Shown here: positions 1 to 9,001 of the stretch, one piece after another
Layout of the letters: the number at the start of each line of letters is the position of its first letter
Numbering within the stretch: position 1 is the first letter of the stretch
NCBI RefSeq assembly: GCF_042675745.1
Contig: NZ_JBHTJM010000008.1
Span: forward strand, 310,001-374,000
Direction of reading: 5' to 3'
DNA length: 64,000 bases
From: Pseudofulvibacter geojedonensis
Lineage (GTDB): Bacteria; Bacteroidota; Bacteroidia; Flavobacteriales; Flavobacteriaceae
Notes under the pieces: generated by a model
Told to the model about the DNA's origin: nothing
Databases searched by the model: none
What the model saw: the letters and a program-made list of their open reading frames with translations, nothing else
Made by a program: the position numbers and the translations under genes

Positions 1-2
1 AT

Positions 3-725
3 AAATTATTTAGATCACTAAAATTTTTACTTTTCAAGCCTAGTTTTCTATCATTAGAATATTTGAATGGAAAAATAGAAGCTTATCTCCGCCCTATTAG
101 ATTATATGTATTTATTAGTTTTTTCTTTTTCATATTATTAGGTGTTACGTCTAATGGAAGTGTCATTAACAATATAGTTGACACAAGGAATGATAAAATA
201 GAGAAAGTTGCTGAAGAACAAGATAAAACTTTGGCAGATAAAACTACTAAATACGAACAAGAAGACACTTTAATAGAAGATATTGATGCTGATTTTGAGG
301 AAAAGATGAAACAAATTTTCTCTGACAAAAAAGAGGCAAGAAACTTTTTTAATTATTTACAAAATAAACTACCTATTTTGTTATTTGCCATGATACCTGT
401 TTTAGGGTTTATACTATTTATATCTTTTTATAAAAAAGAGTATTTCTATATAGACCATTTGGTATTTGCTCTTCATTTGCAGGCCTTTTTATTTGTCATG
501 CTATCTATTACAACCATAATCGATTGGATGTTTTCAGAAGATGTAGGAGGTTTTGCTTTTTTAGCGTTATTAATTTATGGTTTTATTGCTGCTAAGAAAT
601 TTTATAAAAGATCAATAATCAGTACCCTTTTTAGGTTACTTATTGTTGGAGTTTTGCATGTTTTTATTAGTATAATTGCTTTAACAACATTCTTTTTTGT
701 AGTAATGAATAGTTATTCTATTTAG
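3..725 (+). CDS. DUF3667-like membrane protein, C-terminal part
   Basis: The reading frame is open from the window edge (first full codon at base 3), so the true start lies upstream and this is only the C-terminal part. It begins with a short region containing EYLNGKIEAYLRPIRLY, which resembles the DUF3667 pattern in which a conserved GKR-like stretch precedes the first membrane helix. A hydrophobic helix follows, then a charged, probably coiled stretch of about 70 residues, then four hydrophobic segments that look like membrane helices. The function of the family is not known. The gene ends tail-to-tail with crcB, overlapping it by 8 bases. The DUF3667 assignment is from memory of the pattern. 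Confidence 0.6.
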   Translation, partial: KLFRSLKFLLFKPSFLSLEYLNGKIEAYLRPIRLYVFISFFFFILLGVTSNGSVINNIVDTRNDKIEKVAEEQDKTLADKTTKYEQEDTLIEDIDADFEEKMKQIFSDKKEARNFFNYLQNKLPILLFAMIPVLGFILFISFYKKEYFYIDHLVFALHLQAFLFVMLSITTIIDWMFSEDVGGFAFLALLIYGFIAAKKFYKRSIISTLFRLLIVGVLHVFISIIALTTFFFVVMNSYSI

Positions 726-1083
726 TAAGATACATACCAAAAAACACCATAAAAAAACCTACAATAAAGCTTCCTATTGTATATAGGGCGAACGATAAAA
801 AATCACCAGATTTTAAGAATAAATGGTTCTCATAAGCAAAGGTTGAGAAAGTAGTGAAACCACCACAAAATCCTGTTGCTAATAGTAAAACATGATTTTG
901 TGATACCAGATTCTCTTTATTAGCCATTCCTAGTATAAGACCTATTAATAAAGATCCTAGTATGTTGGCTAAAAAAGTACCGTATGGTATTCCAGTAATA
1001 TTAGAGTTCAAAGCTTTGCCTATAAAATAACGTAAAACACTACCGGTACCTCCTCCTAAAAAAATAAGTAAAATAGCTTTCAT
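718..1083 (-). CDS. crcB: Fluoride channel CrcB/FluC
   Basis: Small integral membrane protein of 121 residues, the usual length for the CrcB/Fluc family, which forms dual-topology dimeric channels exporting fluoride across the inner membrane. The family signatures are visible: GGGTGSVLRYFIG at the N-terminus, the asparagine-containing segment GTFLANILGSLLIGL, and GFCGGFTTFSTFAYE in the third helix, which carries the phenylalanine-box and polar-track residues. Four hydrophobic helices are apparent. The start is an ATG and needs no adjustment. No fluoride riboswitch pattern was seen in the roughly 100 bases upstream, so regulation is not evident. Only one crcB copy is present here, consistent with a homodimeric channel. 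Confidence 0.93.
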   Translation of the reverse strand: MKAILLIFLGGGTGSVLRYFIGKALNSNITGIPYGTFLANILGSLLIGLILGMANKENLVSQNHVLLLATGFCGGFTTFSTFAYENHLFLKSGDFLSFALYTIGSFIVGFFMVFFGMYLTK

Positions 1084-1133
1084 AAGATAGCGAAGATATG
1101 AAAAATCAAATTGTGAATATCTAAATTAATATC

Positions 1134-1166
1134 TTGTTTATTCAATGTCATCAGCAGTTATATTTG
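1134..1166 (+). promoter_or_regulatory. Bacteroidota-type promoter for the DUF4494 gene
   Basis: A TTG at 1134-1136 is followed after 22 bases by TATATTTG at 1159-1166, a perfect TAnnTTTG -7 element. Transcription would begin about 15 bases before the ATG at 1189. This matches the known promoter consensus of the phylum. Confidence 0.75.
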
Positions 1167-1188
1167 CCAGTCTAAAAAATGAAAAATT

Positions 1189-1704
1189 ATGAGTGCTACA
1201 TGGTATGAATGTAAAGTAAAGTATAGAAAAATAGACGAAACTGGTAAGCAAAAAGTGGTTACAGAACCGTATTTGGTTGATGCTGTTTCTTATACCGAAG
1301 CAGAGAAGAGAATAAACGAAGAAATGGCTCTGTATGTTACAGAAGAATTTATGATTACGAATATTAAAGTTGCCAATTTTGCAGAAATTCATCCGTTTGA
1401 AAATAGTGATCGTTGGTTTAAATCTAAAATATCTTTGGTAGCCTTTGATGAAGAGAGTGGTAAGGAAAGAAAAACAAATATGTATTTTCTAGTACAAGCA
1501 AACGATGTAAAGGAAGCTTTTGATAATTCAAATGCTGTTTTGGTTAATACCACATCCGATTATTCAATTCCAGCTATATCAGAATCGCCTATTATGGATG
1601 TGTTTCCGTATTTTGATGGTGAACTAGAAAAGTTAGAAGAATTCAATAAGTTAAAGGCCGTAAAAGAACCAATAGTTGAAGAGCTTAAAGAAGAATTAGT
1701 ATAA
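1189..1704 (+). CDS. DUF4494 family protein
   Basis: Soluble protein of 171 residues with the start typical of DUF4494 (WYECKVKYRKIDETGKQK), a family found almost only in Bacteroidota. It has no signal peptide or membrane helix and is predicted cytoplasmic. The first 110 residues show a mixed alpha/beta composition, including TEAEKRINEEM. The C-terminus is acidic, ending in a run of Glu and Lys that looks disordered and varies in the family. An upstream ATG at 1179 is out of frame, so the ATG at 1189 is the start, and it sits 22 bases after a perfect promoter element. It is a single-gene transcript closed by a strong terminator. No biochemical role is known to me. Confidence 0.8.
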   Translation: MSATWYECKVKYRKIDETGKQKVVTEPYLVDAVSYTEAEKRINEEMALYVTEEFMITNIKVANFAEIHPFENSDRWFKSKISLVAFDEESGKERKTNMYFLVQANDVKEAFDNSNAVLVNTTSDYSIPAISESPIMDVFPYFDGELEKLEEFNKLKAVKEPIVEELKEELV

Positions 1705-1744
1705 AAAAATAGAGGTTGTTTTTAAAAACAACCTCTATTTTTTT
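1703..1744. terminator. Bidirectional intrinsic terminator
   Basis: A long perfect hairpin: AAAAATAGAGGTTGTTTTT pairs with its complement up to about 1744, with A-runs on one side and T-runs on the other. It therefore works in both directions, ending the DUF4494 gene (+) and the SRPBCC gene (-). Confidence 0.9.
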
Positions 1745-1757
1745 ATAAGAGAATTTT

Positions 1758-2798
1758 TTATTTAACTGGATAGTGAATTTCAGTTTCAATTTCTTCAGGT
1801 TTAACAGTACTAGGATCGTTAACATACAATTCCCAAATAGGTCCATTTTGTTCTAACCCATTTTCTTTTAAATAGGCATCTATAGCCATATGAGCTTCAT
1901 GATCACCAGTTCCGTAAGGGCCGTATTTAGACATCATAATGTTATTACCTTTAGGTAAAGTGATTTTTTCCATACCATCTGCTAAAGGAATATCTTTTTT
2001 AACTACAAGTCCAATATAAAATTCAGCTTCTCCAGCTTTTTCATCCCATTTTGTAAATACTGCGCCTGGTGTGTAATCACCTTCTTCCATTTTTTGTGCT
2101 ACAGCATGCATACCAGCTTTAGGTAAAAACTCCATAAACAACTTAGTCATTGCTTCATGGTCTATTTTCATATTTTGTTTATACCCAATAAATTGCTGAG
2201 CTTCTTGATCTAATTTCATAATACCTCCTAAAGAATAAGTAGGTGCAGGAGGAGCAGGTGGATTCTTGGTAAAATCGTCTACAACAATACTGTCTAACTT
2301 TTCTAAACCTCTTAAAAAAGAAGCTTCATTTGCTTTTTCCATTCCACCTTGAGGTAACATCATAGCTTTTAATTTAAAATCTGAATTACCTTTCATACCC
2401 CAGGTAACTTTTGTTCCTTCGTCAGTTTCTTCTAAACTCCAGTTTACCTCAGAAGGTTCAAAACCTGCAAATTTTAATTCTTGTTTCAGCGATTTATTTT
2501 CAATAGCTTCTAGAGTCTTCATACTTCCTGGTCCCCAAGCTCCATTCCAAGAGTATCTAGCACCAACCCCAGAAGTTTGGTCACTGTATTGAAATGTCAT
2601 TGTAGTATCTTGTTCTTGCCAAGGTCCCCAAGCTTCACATTTTTTATAATCACTTATATGTTTGTATACATATTCAATTGGCGCTTTAATTATTCTACTT
2701 CTTTCAAAATTATAAGAACTAGGTTGCATTGCTGCTAAAATGCAATAACCAAGAACTACAACTACAATTAAAATGAGTAAATACTTAACTATTTTCAT
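1758..2798 (-). CDS. Membrane-anchored SRPBCC plus GyrI-like protein
   Basis: Protein of 346 residues with three parts: an N-terminal hydrophobic anchor (residues 4-24), an SRPBCC/START-like ligand-binding domain (about 30-175, with FERSRIIKAPIEYVYKHI and WGPWQEQD), and a GyrI-like effector-binding domain (about 200-346, with the family's YGPYGTGDHEAHMAIDAYL region). Both domain types bind hydrophobic or small ligands, and there is no DNA-binding domain, so a sensor, carrier or enzyme role outside or at the membrane is more likely than transcription control. The two domains are joined by a proline-rich linker (NPPAPPAP). The upstream region carries a GTTAG/CTAAC repeat motif that recurs before the gene at 18642. 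The ligand is unknown. Confidence 0.75.
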   Translation of the reverse strand: MKIVKYLLILIVVVVLGYCILAAMQPSSYNFERSRIIKAPIEYVYKHISDYKKCEAWGPWQEQDTTMTFQYSDQTSGVGARYSWNGAWGPGSMKTLEAIENKSLKQELKFAGFEPSEVNWSLEETDEGTKVTWGMKGNSDFKLKAMMLPQGGMEKANEASFLRGLEKLDSIVVDDFTKNPPAPPAPTYSLGGIMKLDQEAQQFIGYKQNMKIDHEAMTKLFMEFLPKAGMHAVAQKMEEGDYTPGAVFTKWDEKAGEAEFYIGLVVKKDIPLADGMEKITLPKGNNIMMSKYGPYGTGDHEAHMAIDAYLKENGLEQNGPIWELYVNDPSTVKPEEIETEIHYPVK

Positions 2799-2814
2799 GT
2801 TTAGTTTGTTTTAA

Positions 2815-2841
2815 GTTAGTTGTTTAAACTAACGAGTTAGT
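2815..2841 (-). promoter_or_regulatory. GTTAG/CTAAC inverted-repeat motif, copy 1
   Basis: On the plus strand GTTAG (2815-2819), CTAAC (2829-2833), GA and GTTAG (2836-2840) occur in order, and ACTAACGAGTTAGT is a 14-base inverted repeat. It lies 17 bases upstream of the minus-strand gene starting at 2798. A near-identical arrangement lies at 18652-18675 before another minus-strand gene. It may be an operator or a transcript 5' structure; this is inference. Confidence 0.4.
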
Positions 2842-2939
2842 AAAAGTTAATATTCTAGTGCCCTAAATATAATAAAAAATGTTGTTTTTATATATTAGTC
2901 ACTTTCACTACTTTTAGGGCAATTAAATCTATTTAACAA

Positions 2940-5003
2940 ATGAAAATAAAACCAATTTTAGGCTTAGTATTGGCCTCTACACTAGTTATTTCTTGTGGTA
3001 AAAACAAAAATGAAGAAACTAAAGAATCTACTCAACCAGCTGTAGAACAAGTAGCTAATAAAAAAGAAAACAAAGAATTTAATTACAACGTAGGTAAATT
3101 TGCAGATATAAAAGTATTACGCTATCAAATACCAGGTTTTAATGAATTGAGTTTAAAAGAACAAAAATTGGTTTACTATCTTACTCAAGCTGGACTTGAG
3201 GGAAGAGATATAATGTGGGATCAAAATTACCGTCATAATTTAACGATTCGTAAAGCTTTAGAAAGTGTATACAACAATTTTTCGGGAGATAAAACTACTA
3301 ATGATTGGATGGCTTTTGAAGAATATCTAAAAAGAGTATGGTTTTCAAATGGTATACACCATCATTACTCTAACGATAAGTTACAACCAGAGTTTTCTTC
3401 AGATTATCTAAAAACACTTTTAGCAGAAACTAATACTATTTTAGAAGGAGAAGCTTTTGATGTGATTTTTAATGATAAAGATGCAAAAAAAGTGAACCAA
3501 GCAAAAGGAGTTGATAATGTAGCATTAAGTGCAGTTAATTTTTATGGTCCTAATGTAACCAATGCAGATGTAGAATCTTTCTACAAAAAAATGAAACATC
3601 CTAATCCAGATAAGCCTCTATCATACGGATTAAACTCTCAGTTGGTGAAAGAAAATGGAGAATTGAAAGAGCGTGTTTATAAATCTGGTGGCTTGTATGG
3701 ATCTGCAATTGATAAAATTATTGGTTGGCTAGAAAAGGCTCAGGGTGTAGCAGAAAATAAGGCTCAGGCAGATGCTTTAGCACTTTTAATAAAATACTAC
3801 CAAACAGGAGATTTACAAACTTGGGATGATTATAATGTTGCTTGGACTGCTGCTACAGAAGGTAATATAGATTATATTAATAGTTTTATAGAAGTATATA
3901 ACGATCCGTTAGGCTATAGAGGTTCTTATGAAAGTATTGTTCAAATAAAAGACTTTGATATGTCTAAAAAAATGGCAGTTTTAGCCAATAATGCGCAATG
4001 GTTTGAAGATAATTCACCTTTAATGGATGCCCATAAAAAGAAAAACGTAGTTGGGGTAAGTTATAAAGTGGTTAGCGTTGCTGGAGAGGCTGGAGACGCT
4101 TCTCCAAGTACACCAATAGGAGTTAACTTGCCTAATGCTAATTGGATTAGAGCTGCAGTAGGGAGTAAATCAGTTTCTTTAGGAAATATAATAAATTCGT
4201 ATAATAATGCAGGAGGGAGCGGTCGTTTAAAAGAATTTGCTCACGATGCAGAGGAAGTAGAACTAGAAGAGAAATACGGAAAGTTAGCCGATAAGCTTCA
4301 TACTGCTTTGCATGAAGTAATTGGTCATGCTTCTGGACAGCTAAACCCTGGAGTGGGAGAAACAAAAGAAACCTTAAAAAATTATGCTTCAACATTAGAA
4401 GAAGGAAGAGCAGATTTGGTAGGATTATATTATTTATATGATGCTAAATTACAAGAATTAGGTTTAGTAGATGATTGGAAAGCTGTTGGTAAAGCTGCTT
4501 ACGATGGCTATATTAGAAATGGTTTAATGACTCAATTAATTCGATTAAATCTAGGAGATAATGTAGAAGAAGCGCATATGCGTAACCGTCAGTGGGTATC
4601 TGCATGGGTTTTTGAAAAAGGACAAGCTGATAATGTTATAGAGAAAGTTGTAAAAGACGGAAAGACCTATTTTAATATCAATGACTACGATAAGCTGCAT
4701 GATTTATTTGGTGAATTATTAAGAGAAACTCAGCGTATTAAATCTGAAGGAGATTTTAATGCTGTTGAAGCTTTAGTAGAAGGTTATGGTGTAAAAGTAG
4801 ATCAGGCGATACATGCAGAAGTATTAGAGCGTAACGAACAGTTTAAAGACCCAGCTTATAGCGGGTTTGTAAATCCTGTTATAGTACCTACCACAGATGT
4901 AAATGGAGACATTAGTGGATTTACAATTGAACAACCAGAAACCTTTGAAGGTCAAATGTTAGAATACGCTAAGAAATACAGTAATTTACCAACTGTAAAC
5001 TAG
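2940..5003 (+). CDS. Dipeptidyl peptidase III lipoprotein (M49)
   Basis: Zinc metallopeptidase that removes dipeptides from the N-terminus of oligopeptides. The M49 hallmark HEXXXH is present as HEVIGH at residues 458-463, and the second motif EExxxD begins at 487-488 (EEGRAD), supplying the third zinc ligand. Length (687 residues) fits family M49. The N-terminus is a lipoprotein signal (LVISC, lipidated Cys about residue 19) followed by a Lys/Glu-rich linker, so the enzyme is anchored in the periplasm or at the surface, unlike cytosolic eukaryotic DPP III. It is a single-gene transcript closed by a hairpin at 5024-5062. It likely helps use peptides. Function is certain at family level; specificity is not shown by the sequence. 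Confidence 0.93.
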   Translation: MKIKPILGLVLASTLVISCGKNKNEETKESTQPAVEQVANKKENKEFNYNVGKFADIKVLRYQIPGFNELSLKEQKLVYYLTQAGLEGRDIMWDQNYRHNLTIRKALESVYNNFSGDKTTNDWMAFEEYLKRVWFSNGIHHHYSNDKLQPEFSSDYLKTLLAETNTILEGEAFDVIFNDKDAKKVNQAKGVDNVALSAVNFYGPNVTNADVESFYKKMKHPNPDKPLSYGLNSQLVKENGELKERVYKSGGLYGSAIDKIIGWLEKAQGVAENKAQADALALLIKYYQTGDLQTWDDYNVAWTAATEGNIDYINSFIEVYNDPLGYRGSYESIVQIKDFDMSKKMAVLANNAQWFEDNSPLMDAHKKKNVVGVSYKVVSVAGEAGDASPSTPIGVNLPNANWIRAAVGSKSVSLGNIINSYNNAGGSGRLKEFAHDAEEVELEEKYGKLADKLHTALHEVIGHASGQLNPGVGETKETLKNYASTLEEGRADLVGLYYLYDAKLQELGLVDDWKAVGKAAYDGYIRNGLMTQLIRLNLGDNVEEAHMRNRQWVSAWVFEKGQADNVIEKVVKDGKTYFNINDYDKLHDLFGELLRETQRIKSEGDFNAVEALVEGYGVKVDQAIHAEVLERNEQFKDPAYSGFVNPVIVPTTDVNGDISGFTIEQPETFEGQMLEYAKKYSNLPTVN

Positions 5004-5023
5004 TTAGTAATTTAAGTATTTTA

Positions 5024-5062
5024 CTAAGGGAGGTGTTTTTTAGTAAATACCTCCCTTATTTA
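5024..5062. terminator. Intrinsic terminator after the M49 peptidase
   Basis: Hairpin with stem TAAGGGAGGT / ACCTCCCTTA and a 14-base loop, followed by a T-rich stretch. Confidence 0.8.
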
Positions 5063-5147
5063 TTAAGACAAATTTTACAATTTAAAAGAAAAATAGTTAA
5101 ATATAATATTATACCTAAAATAGAGCTATTAACTAATGTTAATATGG

Positions 5148-5155
5148 TATATTTG
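5148..5155 (+). promoter_or_regulatory. -7 promoter element of the desaturase gene
   Basis: TATATTTG matches TAnnTTTG perfectly and lies 39 bases before the ATG at 5195. No clear TTG is seen at the expected -33 distance. Confidence 0.55.
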
Positions 5156-5194
5156 GACAATTCAAGCGACTTAAATCCCCTTAAAAAGTAAAAA

Positions 5195-6184
5195 ATGTCT
5201 ATACCAAACATAAGAAAAGAAGTAATGCAAACACTAGAAAAAAAAATTGATGTGTTTGTAGATAAATTTTTAATACCTGTTGAAGAAATTTGGCAACCAA
5301 CAGATTTCTTACCTAACGCTCAGTCTGAAAATTTTATTGATGAAATAAAAGAAATTCAAGAAATATCTAGAGAACTAGATGATGATTTTTGGGTTGTAAT
5401 GGTTGGAGATATGATTACTGAAGAGGCATTACCTACATATGAATCTTGGCTAATGGATTTAGATGGAGTGCAACAAGACCAAGAGGAAGATCCTAACAAT
5501 GGTTGGGCAAAGTGGGTAAGAGCTTGGACTGCAGAAGAAAATAGACATGGAGATGTATTAAATAAGTATTTATATTTATCTGGACGGGTAAATATGCGAG
5601 AAGTAGAAATGTCTACTCAGTATTTAATAGCTGATGGGTTTGATATTGGTACTGCTAAAGATCCGTATAAAAACTTTGTTTATACAAGTTTTCAAGAATT
5701 AGCAACATATATATCTCATAATAATGTAGCTAAAATAGCTCGTAAAAATGGACATAAGGTATTGGCTAAAATGTCTAAAATTATTGCAGGAGATGAAATG
5801 AGACATCATGTAGCATATTCAGACTTTGTAAAGGAGATATTTAAAATAGATCCTAATGAAATGATGCTAGCTTATTACTATATGATGAAAAAGCAAATAG
5901 TAATGCCCGCTATGTTTTTAAGAGAGTCGTATGCAGAAAAAGCTTCAATATTCGATCAATTTTCAATGGTAGCTCAAAGAGCTGGAGTTTATACTGGTTT
6001 TGATTATGTTGATATTATGAAAAAGCTAAATAAAGTATGGGAAATAGATAAAATTTCTAATTTGTCTTCTGAGGCCGAAAAAGCGAGAGATTATCTAATG
6101 CGTTTGCCAGATAGAATGTATCGTATAGCCGAGAGAGCAGTTATACCAGATACCAAATACCAATTTAAATGGATGAATATTTAG
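5195..6184 (+). CDS. Acyl-ACP desaturase
   Basis: Soluble di-iron desaturase of 329 residues that introduces a cis double bond into acyl-ACP or acyl-CoA, related to plant stearoyl-ACP desaturase. Both iron-binding ExxH motifs are visible: EENRH ending at His118 and DEMRH ending at His204, on separate helices. There are no membrane helices, which separates it from membrane-bound desaturases. It would act in the cytoplasm with a ferredoxin-type electron donor and adjust membrane fluidity, plausible for a cold or marine bacterium. It has its own promoter and a terminator at 6192-6222, so it is monocistronic. The double-bond position cannot be read from sequence. Confidence 0.92.
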   Translation: MSIPNIRKEVMQTLEKKIDVFVDKFLIPVEEIWQPTDFLPNAQSENFIDEIKEIQEISRELDDDFWVVMVGDMITEEALPTYESWLMDLDGVQQDQEEDPNNGWAKWVRAWTAEENRHGDVLNKYLYLSGRVNMREVEMSTQYLIADGFDIGTAKDPYKNFVYTSFQELATYISHNNVAKIARKNGHKVLAKMSKIIAGDEMRHHVAYSDFVKEIFKIDPNEMMLAYYYMMKKQIVMPAMFLRESYAEKASIFDQFSMVAQRAGVYTGFDYVDIMKKLNKVWEIDKISNLSSEAEKARDYLMRLPDRMYRIAERAVIPDTKYQFKWMNI

Positions 6185-6191
6185 AAATAAC

Positions 6192-6222
6192 AAAAAGCAA
6201 CAGTGATATTGTTGCTTTTTTT
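6192..6222 (+). terminator. Intrinsic terminator after the desaturase
   Basis: Stem AAAAAGCAAC / GTTGCTTTTT with loop AGTGATATT, followed by a run of T. Confidence 0.85.
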
Positions 6223-6304
6223 GTTTGGGATAATTGCTAGACTTTTAGGGATACATTTCTTTCGTTACTAAGCTTAAAAAACAGTTAATTATTTATGTTC
6301 TTGC

Positions 6305-6312
6305 TATATTTG
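6305..6312 (+). promoter_or_regulatory. -7 promoter element of the two-component operon
   Basis: TATATTTG, a perfect TAnnTTTG element, lies 25 bases before the histidine kinase ATG at 6330. A TTA at about 6285 may be a weak -33 site. Confidence 0.6.
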
Positions 6313-6329
6313 TACTAGTAGCTAAAAGA

Positions 6330-8267
6330 ATGAAAGCTAAACATTTATACATACTCGTTATTATTTTTAATTACTTTTTTAGTTTTAGTTTATCAGCTCA
6401 AACAGAGGATAAACTTTATGACTATGAAAGTTTATCATTAAATGATAAGTTAGAAATTTTCAATGATCTATCAGATTCAGAAATAATAGAAAACACTACT
6501 TTTTTATTAAACAACCTACCTGATAATCTAAATAATGATTTAGATGACCACTTATTTCTTAAACTTAATTTAGCTTATGCAGATTTGCATTATTTTAATA
6601 ACGATTATATTAAAAGCATTAATACGTTAAAAACATTGTTAGGAAAAGAACAATTGTCTGTAAGCAATAAGGTTGAGGTGCTATCTAAATTAAAAAGAGC
6701 TTATTACAAATTACAATTATACTCAGATATTTTTGAATTAAACACTAAAATTAAAGATTACATAAAGCAAGGAGCAGAGTACCCTCTTTGGACATATAAC
6801 ATGAATAGTAGGCTATATGCCCAATTAAAAATGTATGATAAGGCAGCCTCAACACTTAGGAGAGAATTAGAAGAATTGATAGCAGAAGATAAAGGGGAGC
6901 CTTTAATTGTTTCATCTGGTTTTAATGATTTAGGGTATTATTTTTTTAAGGCAGAAAATTATAACCTTGCTTTGTTAAATTACAATAAAGCTTTGAGTTA
7001 TGCCGAACAAAATTTAAAAGGTAAGCATCAAGATCATTATAGAGATATTACAGCGTTGGTTAAAGGTAATATTGCAGAGGTTTATGTAGTAAAAGAAAAA
7101 TATAAAGAGGCCATTCCGTTATTAATTGAAGATATAGAAATAGGTTTGTTAAACTCTGGTAATTTGCAAAGTACAGCGAATAGCTATAATTTACTAGTAA
7201 AATGCTATATTAAAATAGGGCAGTATTACAAAGCTAAATCTACACTAGAAAAAATACCCTATGTATTAAGTCAATTGACAAATAAAGATACAGAGGTTAT
7301 TTACTTAAAAAATACGGCAACGTATTATTATAAAATAAATCAGAAAGATTCTGCTTACTCTTATTTTAACAAAGCTTTTAAACTTAAAAATGTTATTGAT
7401 AAAAACGACCTAAATAAATTATTGGCTAGTAATGAATTAGTTTATACAAGAGAACAAGAAAAAAAATTAGTAGAGCAACATAAAATAAATTTAATAAATC
7501 AAGAAGTAAGATTTAAAGATAAGTTAAACAAGGTAATAACTTTTTTGGCAGTTTTTTTGTCAATAATACTGTTTATTAGTTTGTACAACGGTTATTTTTT
7601 AAAGAAAAGTAGAAAAGAAATAAAGCTAAAAAATGAACAAATAAAAATTGCTTTATCAGAAAAAGAAGTTTTACTTAAAGAAGTACATCATAGGGTAAAA
7701 AATAACCTTCAGATTATTTCTGGATTGTTAGACTTACAGAGTATTAATATTGATAATGACAAGGTAAAAATATTACTCAAAGAAGGTCAAAACAGAATTC
7801 AATCTGTAGCGCTTATGCATAAAATGATGTATCAATCTGACGCTGTTAGTAAGGTAAATATGCAAAACTATTTAGAGGAATTGTTATCAGTATTAGAAAG
7901 CTCTTATAGAGATAACACTAAGAATATTTTAATTAGTATTGTTGCAGATAATATCGACTTTAGTGTAACAACAGCTGTTCCTGTAAGTTTAATAGTTAAC
8001 GAAGCAGTTTGTAATGCTTATAAGCATGCTTTTGTAAAACAAAACTCAGGCAAGATCAGTATAAAATTGATTCAATTGAACGAAGATGCTTTTGAGTTAA
8101 GTATTAAAGATGATGGAGTTGGTTTAGATAAGGATTTTAAATTAGATAAAATTAGCTCAATAGGGTTTGATTTAATAAGCGGATTGTCAAGACAGCTTAA
8201 AGGCAAATTAAGTGTTTTGAATTCAGAAGGCGCATTGGTAAAGGTTATTTTTAAAGGAGGTATTTAA
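6330..8267 (+). CDS. TPR histidine kinase, HisKA_2 type
   Basis: Sensor kinase of 645 residues. It has a signal peptide ending near LSAQTE (residue 25), a periplasmic region of tetratricopeptide-like repeats (about 70-360, with motifs such as YNLALLNYNKAL), a coiled stretch, one membrane helix (about 400-420), a HisKA_2 dimerisation domain and a HATPase domain. The phospho-acceptor lies in EVHHRVKNNLQIISGLLDLQ; His454 is the likely site. ATP-binding motifs are NEAVCNAYKHAF (N-box) and KDDGVGL (G1). Its stop codon overlaps the start of the response regulator (TAATG), so the two are translationally coupled and almost certainly partners. The periplasmic TPR domain suggests sensing of a protein or peptide; the signal is unknown. 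Confidence 0.9.
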   Translation: MKAKHLYILVIIFNYFFSFSLSAQTEDKLYDYESLSLNDKLEIFNDLSDSEIIENTTFLLNNLPDNLNNDLDDHLFLKLNLAYADLHYFNNDYIKSINTLKTLLGKEQLSVSNKVEVLSKLKRAYYKLQLYSDIFELNTKIKDYIKQGAEYPLWTYNMNSRLYAQLKMYDKAASTLRRELEELIAEDKGEPLIVSSGFNDLGYYFFKAENYNLALLNYNKALSYAEQNLKGKHQDHYRDITALVKGNIAEVYVVKEKYKEAIPLLIEDIEIGLLNSGNLQSTANSYNLLVKCYIKIGQYYKAKSTLEKIPYVLSQLTNKDTEVIYLKNTATYYYKINQKDSAYSYFNKAFKLKNVIDKNDLNKLLASNELVYTREQEKKLVEQHKINLINQEVRFKDKLNKVITFLAVFLSIILFISLYNGYFLKKSRKEIKLKNEQIKIALSEKEVLLKEVHHRVKNNLQIISGLLDLQSINIDNDKVKILLKEGQNRIQSVALMHKMMYQSDAVSKVNMQNYLEELLSVLESSYRDNTKNILISIVADNIDFSVTTAVPVSLIVNEAVCNAYKHAFVKQNSGKISIKLIQLNEDAFELSIKDDGVGLDKDFKLDKISSIGFDLISGLSRQLKGKLSVLNSEGALVKVIFKGGI

Positions 8268-9001
8268 TGAATACAACAGCTAAAATATTAATAGTAGAAG
8301 ACGAATATATAACCGCCAAATCAATAGCAAATTTTTTATCTTCTCAAGGATATACAATTGTCGGATGTGCGTTAAATATAAATGAAGCCTTGAATTTTTT
8401 CAAAGAAGAAGAGATTGATTGTGTAATTTTAGATGTTAATTTAAATGATGATAAAGATGGTATATGGTTAGGTACATATATTCAGGAAAATTATCAGATA
8501 CCATTTATATATTTAACAGCATATACAGATCATAAAACACTTAACGAAGCTATAAATACTAGCCCTTACGGATTTTTAAATAAACCATTTCAAAAGTCAG
8601 AACTATTTTCATCTATAGAAATAGCCTTATTGAAACATAATTCATTAATGCGTTTAAAAGAAAAAAGTTCTTTAACTGAAAGAGAACAATATATATATTT
8701 AAAAAACATTGATAAATTTGAAAAGGTGCTTTGGAAAGATATTCGTTATATTGAGTCTCAAAAAAACTATCTTTTTATTCATACAAAGCAGCTTACATAT
8801 AAGCATAGGGAAACAATAAAAGAATTTATAAAAGTATTACCAAATAAAAAATTTATTCAAGTTCATAGAGCTTTTATAGTTAACCTAGATCAAATAAGCA
8901 GTTACAAAAAGTCAGTAATGGAAATAGAAATTGAAAACAATAAAATACCTGTTTCTAAAAGCTACAAAGCTGATTTAATAAGATTTATAGAATCTAAATA
9001 A
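8267..9001 (+). CDS. LytTR-family response regulator
   Basis: Regulator of 244 residues with a receiver domain (about 5-120) and a LytTR DNA-binding domain (about 140-243). The phospho-acceptor is Asp56 in VILDVNLND; the acidic pocket is in VEDEY near residue 11, and the switch Thr and Lys are in YLTAYTD and NKPF. The LytTR half contains IRYIESQKNYLFIHT and VHRAFIVNLDQI, both typical of the family. It starts inside the stop codon of the upstream kinase gene. Such pairs usually regulate secreted or surface functions. The gene directly downstream (9106) encodes a secreted protein and could be a target, but nothing in the sequence proves it. Confidence 0.92.
   Translation: MNTTAKILIVEDEYITAKSIANFLSSQGYTIVGCALNINEALNFFKEEEIDCVILDVNLNDDKDGIWLGTYIQENYQIPFIYLTAYTDHKTLNEAINTSPYGFLNKPFQKSELFSSIEIALLKHNSLMRLKEKSSLTEREQYIYLKNIDKFEKVLWKDIRYIESQKNYLFIHTKQLTYKHRETIKEFIKVLPNKKFIQVHRAFIVNLDQISSYKKSVMEIEIENNKIPVSKSYKADLIRFIESK

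Noticed and set aside
1084..1188. Fluoride riboswitch upstream of crcB
   Set aside because: The region has no GG-rich aptamer or pseudoknot-like pairing; it contains only the divergent promoter of the DUF4494 gene.
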